Below the pieces are notes generated by a model. That model made no database searches. It saw nothing but the letters and a program-made list of their open reading frames with translations, and had not been told where the DNA came from. Shown piece by piece: positions 1 to 5,813 of a stretch of 7,084 nt of DNA (position 1 is its first letter; each line of letters starts with the position of its first letter). Source of the DNA: Galactobacter sp. (GTDB lineage: Bacteria; Actinomycetota; Actinomycetes; Actinomycetales; Micrococcaceae); assembly GCA_022712075.1 (NCBI GenBank), contig JALAHE010000109.1:1-7084 (forward strand). Reading direction: 5' to 3'. The position numbers were made by a program, and so were the translations under genes.

Positions 1-309
1 CTCGACGAGCCCTTCGGCGCCCTGGATGCCCTGACCCGCCTGCGCATGCAGGAGCTTCTGCTGACCGTGCACGCGGCCCACCCGACCACCGTGCTGCTCG
101 TGACCCACGACGTCGACGAGGCCCTGCGCCTCGCCGATCGCGTGGTGGTCCTGGGCCGGGAGGCCGGCGCACCCGCCGGTTCGCCGGCCGGGATCGCGGA
201 GATCCACACGGTCGCGGCGCCCCGCCCGCGCGCGGACGAGAACCCGGAGCTCGTGGCCCTGCGTCACCGCATCCTGGGCCAGCTCGGCGTGCACGCCCCC
301 TCTGCCTAG
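1..309 (+). CDS. ssuB: ABC importer ATPase, C-terminal part (SsuB-like, truncated by window edge)
   Basis: This is the last 102 residues of a cytoplasmic ABC ATPase that would power sulfonate-type import. The frame is open from base 1, so the Walker A, Q-loop and signature motif lie outside the window. Visible parts are the end of Walker B with the catalytic Glu (LDEP, residues 1-4), the D-loop (GALDALTR), and the H-switch His at residue 36 in LVTHDVDEA. The tail (PRPRADENPELVALRHRILGQLGV) is typical of the SsuB/TauB/NrtD group. The ATG at base 46 is internal, since Walker B lies before it. The ssuA-like and ssuC-like genes downstream support the importer assignment. The family is certain; the substrate (sulfonate, taurine, or another small anion) is inferred mainly from the neighbouring binding protein. 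A 252-bp gap containing a hairpin separates it from ssuA, so ssuA may have its own promoter. Confidence 0.9.
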   Translation, partial: LDEPFGALDALTRLRMQELLLTVHAAHPTTVLLVTHDVDEALRLADRVVVLGREAGAPAGSPAGIAEIHTVAAPRPRADENPELVALRHRILGQLGVHAPSA

Positions 310-323
310 CCGGCAGCGCCCCC

Positions 324-347
324 GGGACCGCGCGGCGTCGCGGTCCC
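324..347 (+). terminator. GC hairpin 14 nt after the ssuB stop, possible terminator
   Basis: GGGACCGCG at 324-332 pairs perfectly with CGCGGTCCC at 339-347 across a 6-nt loop. It starts 14 nt after the ssuB stop codon, the usual place for a transcription terminator. There is no following T-run, so this is not a canonical intrinsic terminator. U-less hairpins are often proposed as terminators in high-GC actinobacteria. It could equally be an mRNA-stabilising or processing structure between ssuB and ssuA. Confidence 0.4.
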
Positions 348-389
348 ACCCGGGAGCGGCGCGCACCGCCTCCCTCCAGCACTCTCTCG

Positions 390-417
390 GCGAGACGCCC
401 CGCGCGTCCCGTCTCGC
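390..417. repeat. 8-bp inverted repeat in the ssuB-ssuA gap
   Basis: GCGAGACG (390-397) is repeated inverted as CGTCTCGC (410-417) with 12 bases between. It is the second of three dyads in this gap. With the long spacer it could be a protein-binding dyad or a modest RNA hairpin. In such GC-rich DNA an 8-bp dyad alone is weak evidence of function. Confidence 0.4.
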
Positions 418-446
418 GAACCCATGGCGCCCCTCGCCCGCCCGAA

Positions 447-505
447 CCTCGCGTACTGCACGGCCACCACCGCCACCGCTCGTGGTGACCGTGCAGTACG
501 CGAGG
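447..505. repeat. 59-bp near-perfect inverted repeat upstream of ssuA
   Basis: Two 24-base arms (447-470 and 482-505) match as inverted copies at 23 of 24 positions, separated by 11 bases. The sole mismatch is C464 against A488, which becomes a G-U pair in a minus-strand transcript. The core half-site includes GTACTGCACGG and its inverse CCGTGCAGTAC. The right arm ends 56 bp before the ssuA ATG. It could form a cruciform, act as an operator with widely spaced half-sites, or give a very stable hairpin in the ssuA leader. No T-run follows it. No other copy was noticed in the window. The repeat itself is certain; its function is unknown. Confidence 0.8.
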
Positions 506-547
506 GAGGAAATCGCGGCAACCCCACTCAGCACTCAGCACCCACCC

Positions 548-554
548 AGAAGGA
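548..554 (+). promoter_or_regulatory. Ribosome binding site fixing the ssuA start
   Basis: AGAAGGA lies 7 nt before the ATG at 562. This supports that start over the in-frame ATG at 424, which would place the signal peptide inside the protein. Two tandem copies of ACTCAGC (526-539) sit just upstream, of no known meaning. Confidence 0.75.
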
Positions 555-561
555 CACCTCG

Positions 562-1599
562 ATGACCAGCACCCGCTCCCCCTTCACCCGCCGCGCGCTC
601 CTGGCCGGCACCGCCCTGGCCGCCGCGGCCGCCCTCCTGGCCGGCTGCGCCGGCGAGGGCTCGGGAGGGTCCGACGCCAAGGCGGCGTCGAGCACCCTGA
701 ACATCGACTACGCGACCTACAACCCGCTTTCCCTCGTCCTGAAGGAGAAGGGCTGGCTCGAGGCCGCGCTGAAGGACAAGGGCGTCACCGTGAACTGGGT
801 GCAGTCGGCCGGTTCCAACAAGGCAAACGAGGCCCTGCGCGCCGGCGCCATCGACGTGGGTTCCACTGCCGGCTCGGCCGCGCTGCTCAACCGCTCGAAC
901 AAGTCCCCGATCAAGGTCATCGGCATCGCCTCGAAGCCGGAGTGGGCCGCGATCGTGGTGGGCAAGGACTCCACCATCAAGACCGCGGCGGACCTGAAGG
1001 GCAAGAAGATCGCCGCCACCAAGGGCACCGATCCCTACTTCTTCCTCCTGCAAGCCCTGGGCTCCGCCGGCCTCAAGCCGGCCGACGTGACCGTGGAGAA
1101 CCTGCAGCACGCCGACGGCCGCAACGCCCTCGACGGCGGCTCGGTCGACGCCTGGTCCGGCCTGGACCCGATCATGGCCGACGCCGAGTCCAAGGGCGCC
1201 AAGCTCGCGATCCGCAACGTCGACTTCAACACCTACGACGTCCTCGCCGCGACCGAGACCTTCATCCAGAAGTCGCCCGAGACCGCCCAGACCGTCCTTG
1301 ACGCCTACGAGAAGGCGCGCGCCTGGGCCGCCAAGAACCCCGAGGAGACCGCGAACATCCTCGCCAAGGTCGCCTCGATCGAGCCCGCCGTGGCCACCAA
1401 GGTCATCACCGAGCGCTCCAACCTCGACGTCTCCGTGGTGCCGGGCGAGGCCCAGACCACGGTCCTGAAGCGCGTCGGCAGCTTCCTCGTCGAGTCCAAG
1501 GACGTCGACTCCCAGGCCACGGTCGATGCCGCCCTGGATTCCCTGCTCGATCCGCAGTTCGCCTCCAAGGCCGACGCCTCCCGCGTGGCGGGCGAGTGA
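562..1599 (+). CDS. ssuA: Aliphatic sulfonate ABC transporter substrate-binding lipoprotein
   Basis: This 345-residue extracytoplasmic binding protein would capture the ligand and deliver it to the SsuC/SsuB-type importer. The N terminus has Arg10-Arg11 and then a hydrophobic stretch ending in the lipobox LAGC, with the lipidated Cys at position 29. The preceding FTRRALLAG resembles a twin-arginine signal, so Tat export is possible but not proven. The mature part carries SsuA/NMT1-type segments: YNPLSLVLKEKGWLE near the start, then GSNKANEALRAGAIDVGSTAG, an EWAAIVV strand, and GKKIAATKGTDPYFFLLQAL around residues 150-170. These match binding proteins annotated for aliphatic sulfonates; taurine, nitrate or thiamine-precursor ligands cannot be excluded. 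The ATG has a good RBS. The stop overlaps the permease start by one base, so the two are probably translated together. Expression may respond to the inverted repeat upstream. Confidence 0.9.
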   Translation: MTSTRSPFTRRALLAGTALAAAAALLAGCAGEGSGGSDAKAASSTLNIDYATYNPLSLVLKEKGWLEAALKDKGVTVNWVQSAGSNKANEALRAGAIDVGSTAGSAALLNRSNKSPIKVIGIASKPEWAAIVVGKDSTIKTAADLKGKKIAATKGTDPYFFLLQALGSAGLKPADVTVENLQHADGRNALDGGSVDAWSGLDPIMADAESKGAKLAIRNVDFNTYDVLAATETFIQKSPETAQTVLDAYEKARAWAAKNPEETANILAKVASIEPAVATKVITERSNLDVSVVPGEAQTTVLKRVGSFLVESKDVDSQATVDAALDSLLDPQFASKADASRVAGE

Positions 1600-2450
1600 T
1601 GAGCGAGCAGCTCCTGGCCAACCCGGGCGCCGAGGCCGACGCCGCCGCACGCGCCCGCTACGGCGCGAACTCCGTCGACAAAGGCGCCGGCCGCCTGAGC
1701 GGACGCGGCGCACGGGCCCTCCTGGGCGCCGTCGTGCCGGTGGCCCTCCTGGTCCTGTGGTGGCTCGCCACCAACTTGGGCTGGGTGCCAGCCCACAAGC
1801 TGCCCACGCCGCAGTCGGTCGTGGCCGCCGCCGGCGACCTCGCCGCGAGCGGCGACCTGGCCAAGCACGTGGGCATCTCGGTGCAGCGCGTGCTGGTGGG
1901 CTTCGGCATCGGCGGCGCGCTCGGCCTGGCCGTCGGCGCGCTGGTGGGGCTCTCGCGCCTGGCCTCGGAGCTGCTCTCTCCCCTGCTCGGCGCGCTGCGC
2001 GCCGTCCCCTCGCTCGCGTGGGTGCCGCTGCTCATCACGTGGCTGCTGATCGGCGAGACCTCCAAGGTCACGCTCATCGCGATCGGCGCGTTCTTCCCCG
2101 TCTTCACGACGGTCTCGCAGGCCCTGCGCCACGTGGATCCGCAGCTCGTAGAGGCAGCGCGCGCGTTTGGACTGCGCGGCGGCCGCTTGCTCACCACGGT
2201 GCAGTTGCCGGCCGTGGTCCCGGCGATCTTCTCGGGCCTGCGCCTCGCGCTCGCGCAGTCCTGGCTCTTCCTCGTGGCGGCCGAGCTCATCGCCTCCTCG
2301 ATGGGTCTGGGCTTCCTGCTCACCGACTCGCAGAACAACGGTCGCCTCGACCGGCTGATCCTCGCCATCATCCTGCTCGCGATCATCGGCAAGCTCACGG
2401 ACACCCTCCTGGGGCTCGTGGAGCGCTGGGCCGAGCGCCGCTGGACCTGA
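1599..2450 (+). CDS. ssuC: ABC transporter permease, SsuC-like
   Basis: This 283-residue inner-membrane permease forms the translocation pore for the importer. It belongs to the binding-protein-dependent transport (BPD_transp_1) family. About six hydrophobic segments are visible, at roughly residues 40-60, 97-118, 127-151, 155-175, 205-235 and 250-270. The cytoplasmic EAA loop that docks on the ATPase is clear: Glu185-Ala-Ala, Gly191, then Leu203-Pro204. The stretch LLGALRAVPSLAWVPLLITWLLIGE is characteristic of the SsuC/TauC/NrtB group. The first 39 residues are hydrophilic and Ala-rich, slightly longer than in many homologues. ATG 1599 overlaps the ssuA stop as TGATG; GTG 1596 is an alternative adding one residue. 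No strong RBS is seen, which fits translational coupling. A terminator-like hairpin follows 34 nt after the stop, closing the operon. No desulfonase gene (SsuD/SsuE type) follows. Confidence 0.9.
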   Translation: MSEQLLANPGAEADAAARARYGANSVDKGAGRLSGRGARALLGAVVPVALLVLWWLATNLGWVPAHKLPTPQSVVAAAGDLAASGDLAKHVGISVQRVLVGFGIGGALGLAVGALVGLSRLASELLSPLLGALRAVPSLAWVPLLITWLLIGETSKVTLIAIGAFFPVFTTVSQALRHVDPQLVEAARAFGLRGGRLLTTVQLPAVVPAIFSGLRLALAQSWLFLVAAELIASSMGLGFLLTDSQNNGRLDRLILAIILLAIIGKLTDTLLGLVERWAERRWT

Positions 2451-2484
2451 TCCCTGACGGAGGGCCAGGCGCCCCCGGAGCATG

Positions 2485-2529
2485 AACGCCGCCGCGTACC
2501 GAATGGTGCGCGGCGGCGTTTCGTTCGTT
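2485..2529 (+). terminator. Intrinsic terminator downstream of ssuC
   Basis: Bases 2485-2500 pair with 2505-2520 as a 16-bp stem with a GAAT tetraloop; 15 pairs are Watson-Crick and one is T-G. The stem ends directly in a T-rich tail (TTTCGTTCGTT). It lies 34 nt after the ssuC stop and before a convergent gene. This is the best terminator in the window. Confidence 0.8.
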
Positions 2530-2559
2530 GGGGCCGGCGTTCGTCGCCGGCCGCCAACG
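2526..2559. terminator. Second hairpin in the convergent gap, possible terminator for the minus-strand gene
   Basis: GGCCGGCG (2532-2539) pairs with CGCCGGCC (2545-2552) over a TTCGT loop. With one bulged G (2553) the stem extends by six pairs to 2526 and 2559. It lies downstream of the minus-strand stop at 2588 and could end that transcript or act in both directions. There is no T-run on the minus strand, so the role is uncertain. Confidence 0.45.
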
Positions 2560-2567
2560 GTCTGGGT

Positions 2568-2583
2568 CCCCGGGGATCCGGGG
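2568..2583 (-). repeat. Small hairpin just after the minus-strand stop
   Basis: CCCCGG (2568-2573) and CCGGGG (2578-2583) form a perfect 6-bp stem with a GGAT loop. It starts 4 nt beyond the stop codon of the small membrane protein gene. It may contribute to termination or 3'-end stability; a short all-GC dyad is also expected by chance here. Confidence 0.35.
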
Positions 2584-2587
2584 TGGT

Positions 2588-2998
2588 CTACACCCCCGCC
2601 GTGGAGGTGAGCTGCCAGAGCGCCACGGCGAGGAAGGGGGTGGCGGCGCAGACCGCGAGGGCCACCGTTCCGCACACAAAGCAGCGGTGGCGCAGCACGG
2701 CGATGACCGCGAGTACGAGCGCCACGAGCCACGCGGACCACGCGAGGCCCATGACCACCACGTAGACGCTGACGCTGGGCGGGAGCTCGGCGAACGGAAT
2801 CTCCACGAGCCGGCGGCCATAGATGCCTTGCATCGACGCGGCGGCGGTGCCGACCATCGCCACGGTCAGGGCCACGAGCACAAAGGCAGAACCCGCAAGG
2901 ATCACGGAGATGACGCCCATGGGGTGGCGCGCGAGCGAGGGGCGCGCAGGGCGCACGGTGCCGCCGTAGTGGCTCGCCGTCTCCGCACTCGTTCGCAT
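2588..2998 (-). CDS. Hypothetical small membrane protein, three predicted TM segments
   Basis: I do not recognise this family. The 136-residue product has a hydrophilic, basic N terminus of about 26 residues, then hydrophobic segments at roughly 27-54, 75-102 and 108-130. A loop of about 20 residues containing RRLVEIPFAELPP separates the first two. RHRCFVC (103-109) between segments two and three holds two of three cysteines, possibly a redox or metal pair, but this is speculative. The pattern of membrane segments argues for a real gene, not a GC-rich shadow. The start is uncertain: ATG 2998 is preferred, but TTG 3010 in the same frame would add four residues and has a GAGGA about 11 nt upstream. 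It is transcribed away from the MerR gene and shares its upstream region, so that regulator might influence it. It converges on ssuC. Confidence 0.7.
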   Translation of the reverse strand: MRTSAETASHYGGTVRPARPSLARHPMGVISVILAGSAFVLVALTVAMVGTAAASMQGIYGRRLVEIPFAELPPSVSVYVVVMGLAWSAWLVALVLAVIAVLRHRCFVCGTVALAVCAATPFLAVALWQLTSTAGV

Positions 2999-3089
2999 GC
3001 TCCCATCCAACCCGGTATCCCGTCCTCAGTTCATCCATCCAAGGGATGAGTTCTGCGAGCGGTTCCTCCCCCGCAAGGGGCAGGAGGGC

Positions 3090-3120
3090 TTGCGCTTGAC
3101 GTAACGTCAACCCGTAGCGT
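3090..3120 (+). promoter_or_regulatory. MerR-type promoter with palindromic operator in a 19-bp spacer
   Basis: TTGCGC (3090-3095) and TAGCGT (3115-3120) read as -35 and -10 elements separated by exactly 19 bp. The spacer contains the perfect palindrome TTGACGTAACGTCAA (3096-3110, centre A3103). A 19-20-bp spacer carrying the operator is the hallmark of promoters that MerR-family proteins activate by untwisting DNA. It lies about 60 bp before the MerR-family gene, so autoregulation is the natural inference. A CCCC-GCAA-GGGG hairpin (3069-3080) sits just upstream of the -35 and may insulate the divergent gene. Confidence 0.75.
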
Positions 3121-3167
3121 CCCTGAAGTCGGCCACCGAAGCGCCGACCCAGGCCAGCAACACCACG

Positions 3168-3174
3168 AAGGAGG
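3168..3174 (+). promoter_or_regulatory. Strong ribosome binding site of the MerR gene
   Basis: AAGGAGG is a full Shine-Dalgarno match 4 nt before ATG 3179. The spacing is short, but the next in-frame ATG (3191) would be 16 nt away, so 3179 is the better start. Confidence 0.7.
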
Positions 3175-3178
3175 GCCC

Positions 3179-3940
3179 ATGGAACACTCGATGCGCGACG
3201 TCGTCCGGGCCAGCGGCGTCACGAGCCGCACCCTGCGCCACTACGAGAGCGTGGGCCTCCTGCTGCCCTCCTCGACCGCCGCGGGCGGCGAGCGCCGCTA
3301 CGATCCAGCCGCCCTCTTGCGCCTCCAGCGCATCCTGGTGCTGCGCGGTCTCGGCCTCGGGTTGCCCGCCATCAAGCGGGCCCTGGCGGCCGGCGGCGAC
3401 GAGCTGGAGGCGCTGCGCGAGCACGCGGAGCAGCTCGTGAGGGAACGCGAGCGCCTGGAAACACGCCTCGCGGCGGTGCGTCACAGCATCGCCGCGAGGG
3501 AGAACGGAAGGGATCCGGAGATGAGCGAGATGTTCAAGGGCTACGACCACCGCCAGTACGAGCAGGAGGTTCAGCAGCGCTGGGGCAAGGAGAGCGCCCA
3601 GCGCTCAAACGAGTGGTGGGAGTCCATGAGCCAGGAGCGCCGGGACGGCTTCCAGCACGACGCCGCAGCGCTGGGCCGGGCGTGGACGGACGCCGCCGCG
3701 ACGGGCGAGGATCCGAGCGGCGAGGCCGCACGGGCCCTGGCCGAGCGGCACGTGCGCTGGCTGGGCTCCATCCCCGGCACCCCGGCGGCCGGCGGGAGCA
3801 AGGAGACGGTGCGCGCGTACGTGCTCGGCCTCGCCGATCTCTACGTGGCCGACGCCCGCTTCGCCGCCAACTACGGCGGCGAGAGCGGGGCGCAGTTCGT
3901 CAGGGCAGCGTTGCGCTCCCGCTTCGGGATGCTGGACTAA
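3179..3940 (+). CDS. MerR-family regulator with TipAS effector domain (TipAL-like)
   Basis: This 253-residue DNA-binding protein joins an N-terminal MerR winged helix to a C-terminal TipAS-type ligand-recognition domain. Residues 5-70 carry the MerR signature, with TSRTLRHYESVGLLLPS followed by GERRYDPAALLRLQRI. Residues 75-110 are charged and Leu-rich, consistent with the dimerising coiled coil. Residues 118-250 match the TipAS pattern: MFKGYDHRQYEQEVQQRWG, then ADLYVADARFAANYGG and AQFVRAAL. Length agrees with Streptomyces TipAL, a regulator induced by thiopeptide antibiotics. Unlike TipAL, which is reported to capture thiostrepton through a cysteine, this protein contains no cysteine at all, so any ligand must bind non-covalently. 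In TipAL an internal start also makes a free effector domain; ATG or GTG codons near residues 115-118 might do the same here, but no clear RBS was confirmed. The promoter upstream suggests autoregulation. Confidence 0.92.
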   Translation: MEHSMRDVVRASGVTSRTLRHYESVGLLLPSSTAAGGERRYDPAALLRLQRILVLRGLGLGLPAIKRALAAGGDELEALREHAEQLVRERERLETRLAAVRHSIAARENGRDPEMSEMFKGYDHRQYEQEVQQRWGKESAQRSNEWWESMSQERRDGFQHDAAALGRAWTDAAATGEDPSGEAARALAERHVRWLGSIPGTPAAGGSKETVRAYVLGLADLYVADARFAANYGGESGAQFVRAALRSRFGMLD

Positions 3941-3960
3941 GCACCCCGAAGCGGAGACCA

Positions 3961-3996
3961 CGAGGGGCCGGCGGGGATCCTCCCGCTGGCCCCTCG
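3961..3996. terminator. 15-bp hairpin after the MerR gene, possible terminator
   Basis: Bases 3961-3975 pair with 3982-3996 (14 Watson-Crick pairs plus one G-T) around a 6-nt loop, starting 20 nt after the MerR stop. No T-run follows on either strand. Position between convergent genes and stem strength suggest termination or transcript insulation. The rest of the 189-bp gap to 4130 shows no gene. Confidence 0.5.
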
Positions 3997-4109
3997 ATCC
4001 GGGCGCTTGCTCGCGCCGGCGGCCACCTCAGCTCAAGCCGTCGCCGCCGGCGCACGCGCCGCCTCTTCGCCGCCCGGGGTACCTACACCCCCTGGCGACG
4101 AACACTCGA

Positions 4110-4126
4110 GAGGGAACCTGTCCCTC
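4110..4126 (-). terminator. Short hairpin just after the M81 stop
   Basis: GAGGGA (4110-4115) and TCCCTC (4121-4126) form a perfect 6-bp stem with a 5-nt loop, beginning 3 nt beyond the M81 stop codon in the minus-strand direction. It is short and has no T-run, so it is only a candidate terminator. Confidence 0.3.
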
Positions 4127-4129
4127 GGC

Positions 4130-5704
4130 TCAGCGACCGCGCGTCACGAGCGTGGGGCGCGGGCCCGAACCCGTCGTGTCGAACGGGTACACGCCCTCCG
4201 CCAGGCGGTGGTGACCCAGACGCAGCAGGTCCTGGTCAACGCCGCCCGGGGTCAGCGCCATGGTCCACTCGGCGGCCAGGTTGAACAGCTCCGGCTCGAG
4301 GTAGCCGATCTTCACGATGACAATGTCCGCCGCCTCCGGATCGAGCTCCAGCATGCGGAAGTCGTCCAGGTGGTGGAAGGGCTTGCGGCGCTCGGTGACG
4401 ATCGAGAACACCGAGCCGGCGCGCACGACCACCTGGCGGCCGGCATCGGCGTCGCCGTCAACGATCGAGTGCACCAAGCCGCGCAGGCGGGCCGGGCCCT
4501 CGGGACCCGCGTCGACGTTGGCGCCCACCATGAGATCAACCTCGGCACCCACGCCGGCCTCCGAAGCCTTGGCGACGGCCGCGGCGTCGAACACCGAGGC
4601 GTGGATGACCACGCGCCCCTCGTGCGCCAGGTCCCCACGCTCCAGCAGGCGGGCCAGCGTCCACGAGACGTCTCCCGCGCCGCCAGCGGTCGGGTTATCC
4701 CCCGAGTCAGAGACGACGTAGGGGCGCGCCGCGCCGGGCGCGAGCGCGGTGTCCAAGGCGCCGTCGAGCGAGTCAACGGGGCCGACGAAGACAAAGTCGC
4801 TGCGGACGTCCCAGAAGTCCTGACCCAGCTCGGCCGAGCCGGCGCGCACCGCCTCCTCGTCGTCGCCGGTCACGACGACGTAGGCCATGCAGCGCGGCTC
4901 GTCCGCCCAGGCGTAGCCGATCCAGATGGCGGCGTCGATGACGCCCTCGCGGGCCTCGATCTCCGGGACCTTCTCGTAGAGCGCCTTGGCGGGTTCGACG
5001 CGGGTGGAGGTCTTCTCGCCCGGGAGCAGGACGGGAACCGGCGTCCACGCCTTGAAGGGGCGGCGGGCCACCGGGTCGGCACCCGTGGCCGCGCGCAGCC
5101 GCTCCAGCAGGTTGAAGACAGCGCGCTGCTTGGTCTCCATCCAGTCCTCGTGGGGGGCCATGCGGTAGCAGGTGATGAGATCGACGCTCTCCAGCAGGGT
5201 CCTGGAGACGTTTCCGTGCAGGTCCATGGACGCGGAAATCAGCGTGTCCGGGCCGAGCGCCGCGCGCACCGCGAGCGCCAGATCGCCCTCGGCATCCTGC
5301 ATGCCCTCAACGCTCATGGCGCCGTGAATATCGAAGAAGAAGCCGTCGAAGGCCCCGCCCCTGGCCGCCTCCTCCTGGATGGAGGCGACGATGCCCTGCT
5401 TCATCTCCTCGTAGAAGGCGCGCTCCACGGCGCCGCCCGGGAAGGAACGCCCGTGCAGCGTGGGGATCCACTGAGCCGCCTCGCGCAGCTCGGCTCCCTC
5501 GTCGAGGAAGTCGTAGTAGCCAACGAGGCTCTCGCCCTCGCGCAGGGTGAAGGCCTCGCGGCCCGAACGGTGGGGCGAGAAGGTGCTTGACTCGATGGAG
5601 ATGCCACCGATGCCGATGCGCGGAGCGCTCAGGCCGCCCTCGGCCACGGCGGGCAGGGGTCCCTTGCGGATCTCGGAGGGCAATGGGGGAATCGAGGCGG
5701 ACAC
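4130..5704 (-). CDS. M81-family metallopeptidase (MlrC/microcystinase C-like)
   Basis: This 524-residue protein belongs to the M81 (MlrC, DUF1485) zinc-hydrolase family, whose namesake cleaves linearised microcystin; natural substrates of most members are unknown. The N-terminal domain starts near residue 29 with RIGIGGISIESSTFSP, where many members read GGIxHETNTFSP, so Glu38 is kept and the His before it is Ile. Probable metal-ligand motifs are FDIHGAM (Asp125, His127) and MDLHGN (Asp161, His163), with PHED at 184-187. The MlrC C-terminal domain follows, with DSGDNPTAGGAGD at 333-345. No signal peptide or membrane segment is seen, so it is probably cytoplasmic. The start is GTG 5704, with AAGGGAG five bases upstream. 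The frame stays open to 5980, but the upstream residues do not resemble the family and overlap the ROK gene. Its divergent neighbour, a ROK regulator, probably controls it. Confidence 0.88.
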   Translation of the reverse strand: MSASIPPLPSEIRKGPLPAVAEGGLSAPRIGIGGISIESSTFSPHRSGREAFTLREGESLVGYYDFLDEGAELREAAQWIPTLHGRSFPGGAVERAFYEEMKQGIVASIQEEAARGGAFDGFFFDIHGAMSVEGMQDAEGDLALAVRAALGPDTLISASMDLHGNVSRTLLESVDLITCYRMAPHEDWMETKQRAVFNLLERLRAATGADPVARRPFKAWTPVPVLLPGEKTSTRVEPAKALYEKVPEIEAREGVIDAAIWIGYAWADEPRCMAYVVVTGDDEEAVRAGSAELGQDFWDVRSDFVFVGPVDSLDGALDTALAPGAARPYVVSDSGDNPTAGGAGDVSWTLARLLERGDLAHEGRVVIHASVFDAAAVAKASEAGVGAEVDLMVGANVDAGPEGPARLRGLVHSIVDGDADAGRQVVVRAGSVFSIVTERRKPFHHLDDFRMLELDPEAADIVIVKIGYLEPELFNLAAEWTMALTPGGVDQDLLRLGHHRLAEGVYPFDTTGSGPRPTLVTRGR

Positions 5705-5709
5705 TTCCG

Positions 5710-5716
5710 CTCCCTT
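5710..5716 (-). promoter_or_regulatory. Ribosome binding site fixing the M81 GTG start
   Basis: On the minus strand AAGGGAG sits five bases before the GTG at 5704-5702. This is the only well-placed RBS near the start of the family homology, and it decides between GTG 5704 and the longer open frame. Confidence 0.7.
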
Positions 5717-5779
5717 CGCTTGACGCTTCGCTGAGTCGAGGCACGGCACACCCTCTGCGCAGGCACTCTTCGCGGGAAC

Positions 5780-5788
5780 ATTATCGCA
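5780..5788 (-). promoter_or_regulatory. Candidate extended -10 promoter element for the M81 gene
   Basis: The minus strand reads TGCGATAAT, an extended -10 (TGn plus GATAAT), about 76 bp before the GTG start, within the only AT-rich stretch of this gap. No good -35 is found at 17 bp (GTAGAG). It is a low-confidence match by eye. Confidence 0.3.
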
Positions 5789-5813
5789 AAAATGGAGAAA
5801 GTCTCTACGATGT

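Noticed and set aside
424..561. N-terminal extension of the ssuA frame from an ATG at 424
   Set aside because: It would bury the lipoprotein signal peptide 46 residues inside the protein and translate across the inverted repeat. ATG 562 has a good RBS and a proper signal sequence directly after it.
535..1713. Minus-strand open frame of 392 codons opposite ssuA
   Set aside because: Low-complexity Gly/Arg/Leu/Val composition with no domain signature; ssuA on the other strand is well supported.
3011..3060. Minus-strand promoter TTGGAT-17-GATACC for the small membrane protein
   Set aside because: The -10 matches consensus at only 3 of 6 positions and would lie very close to the start codon. It is not strong enough to list as a feature.
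1305..3110. Minus-strand open frame of 601 codons opposite ssuA and ssuC
   Set aside because: It spans two genes, terminator hairpins and the small membrane protein in another frame, and its composition is Arg/Ala/Gln-rich. No domain is visible.
3997..4109. Possible small gene or RNA between the MerR and M81 genes
   Set aside because: No RBS-led frame or compact conserved-looking structure was seen apart from the hairpins at the two ends.
4007..5590. Plus-strand open frame of 527 codons antisense to the M81 gene
   Set aside because: Its translation is Arg/Gly/Ala/His-rich without recognisable motifs, and the opposite strand carries a clear M81 protein. It is a typical shadow frame in GC-rich DNA.
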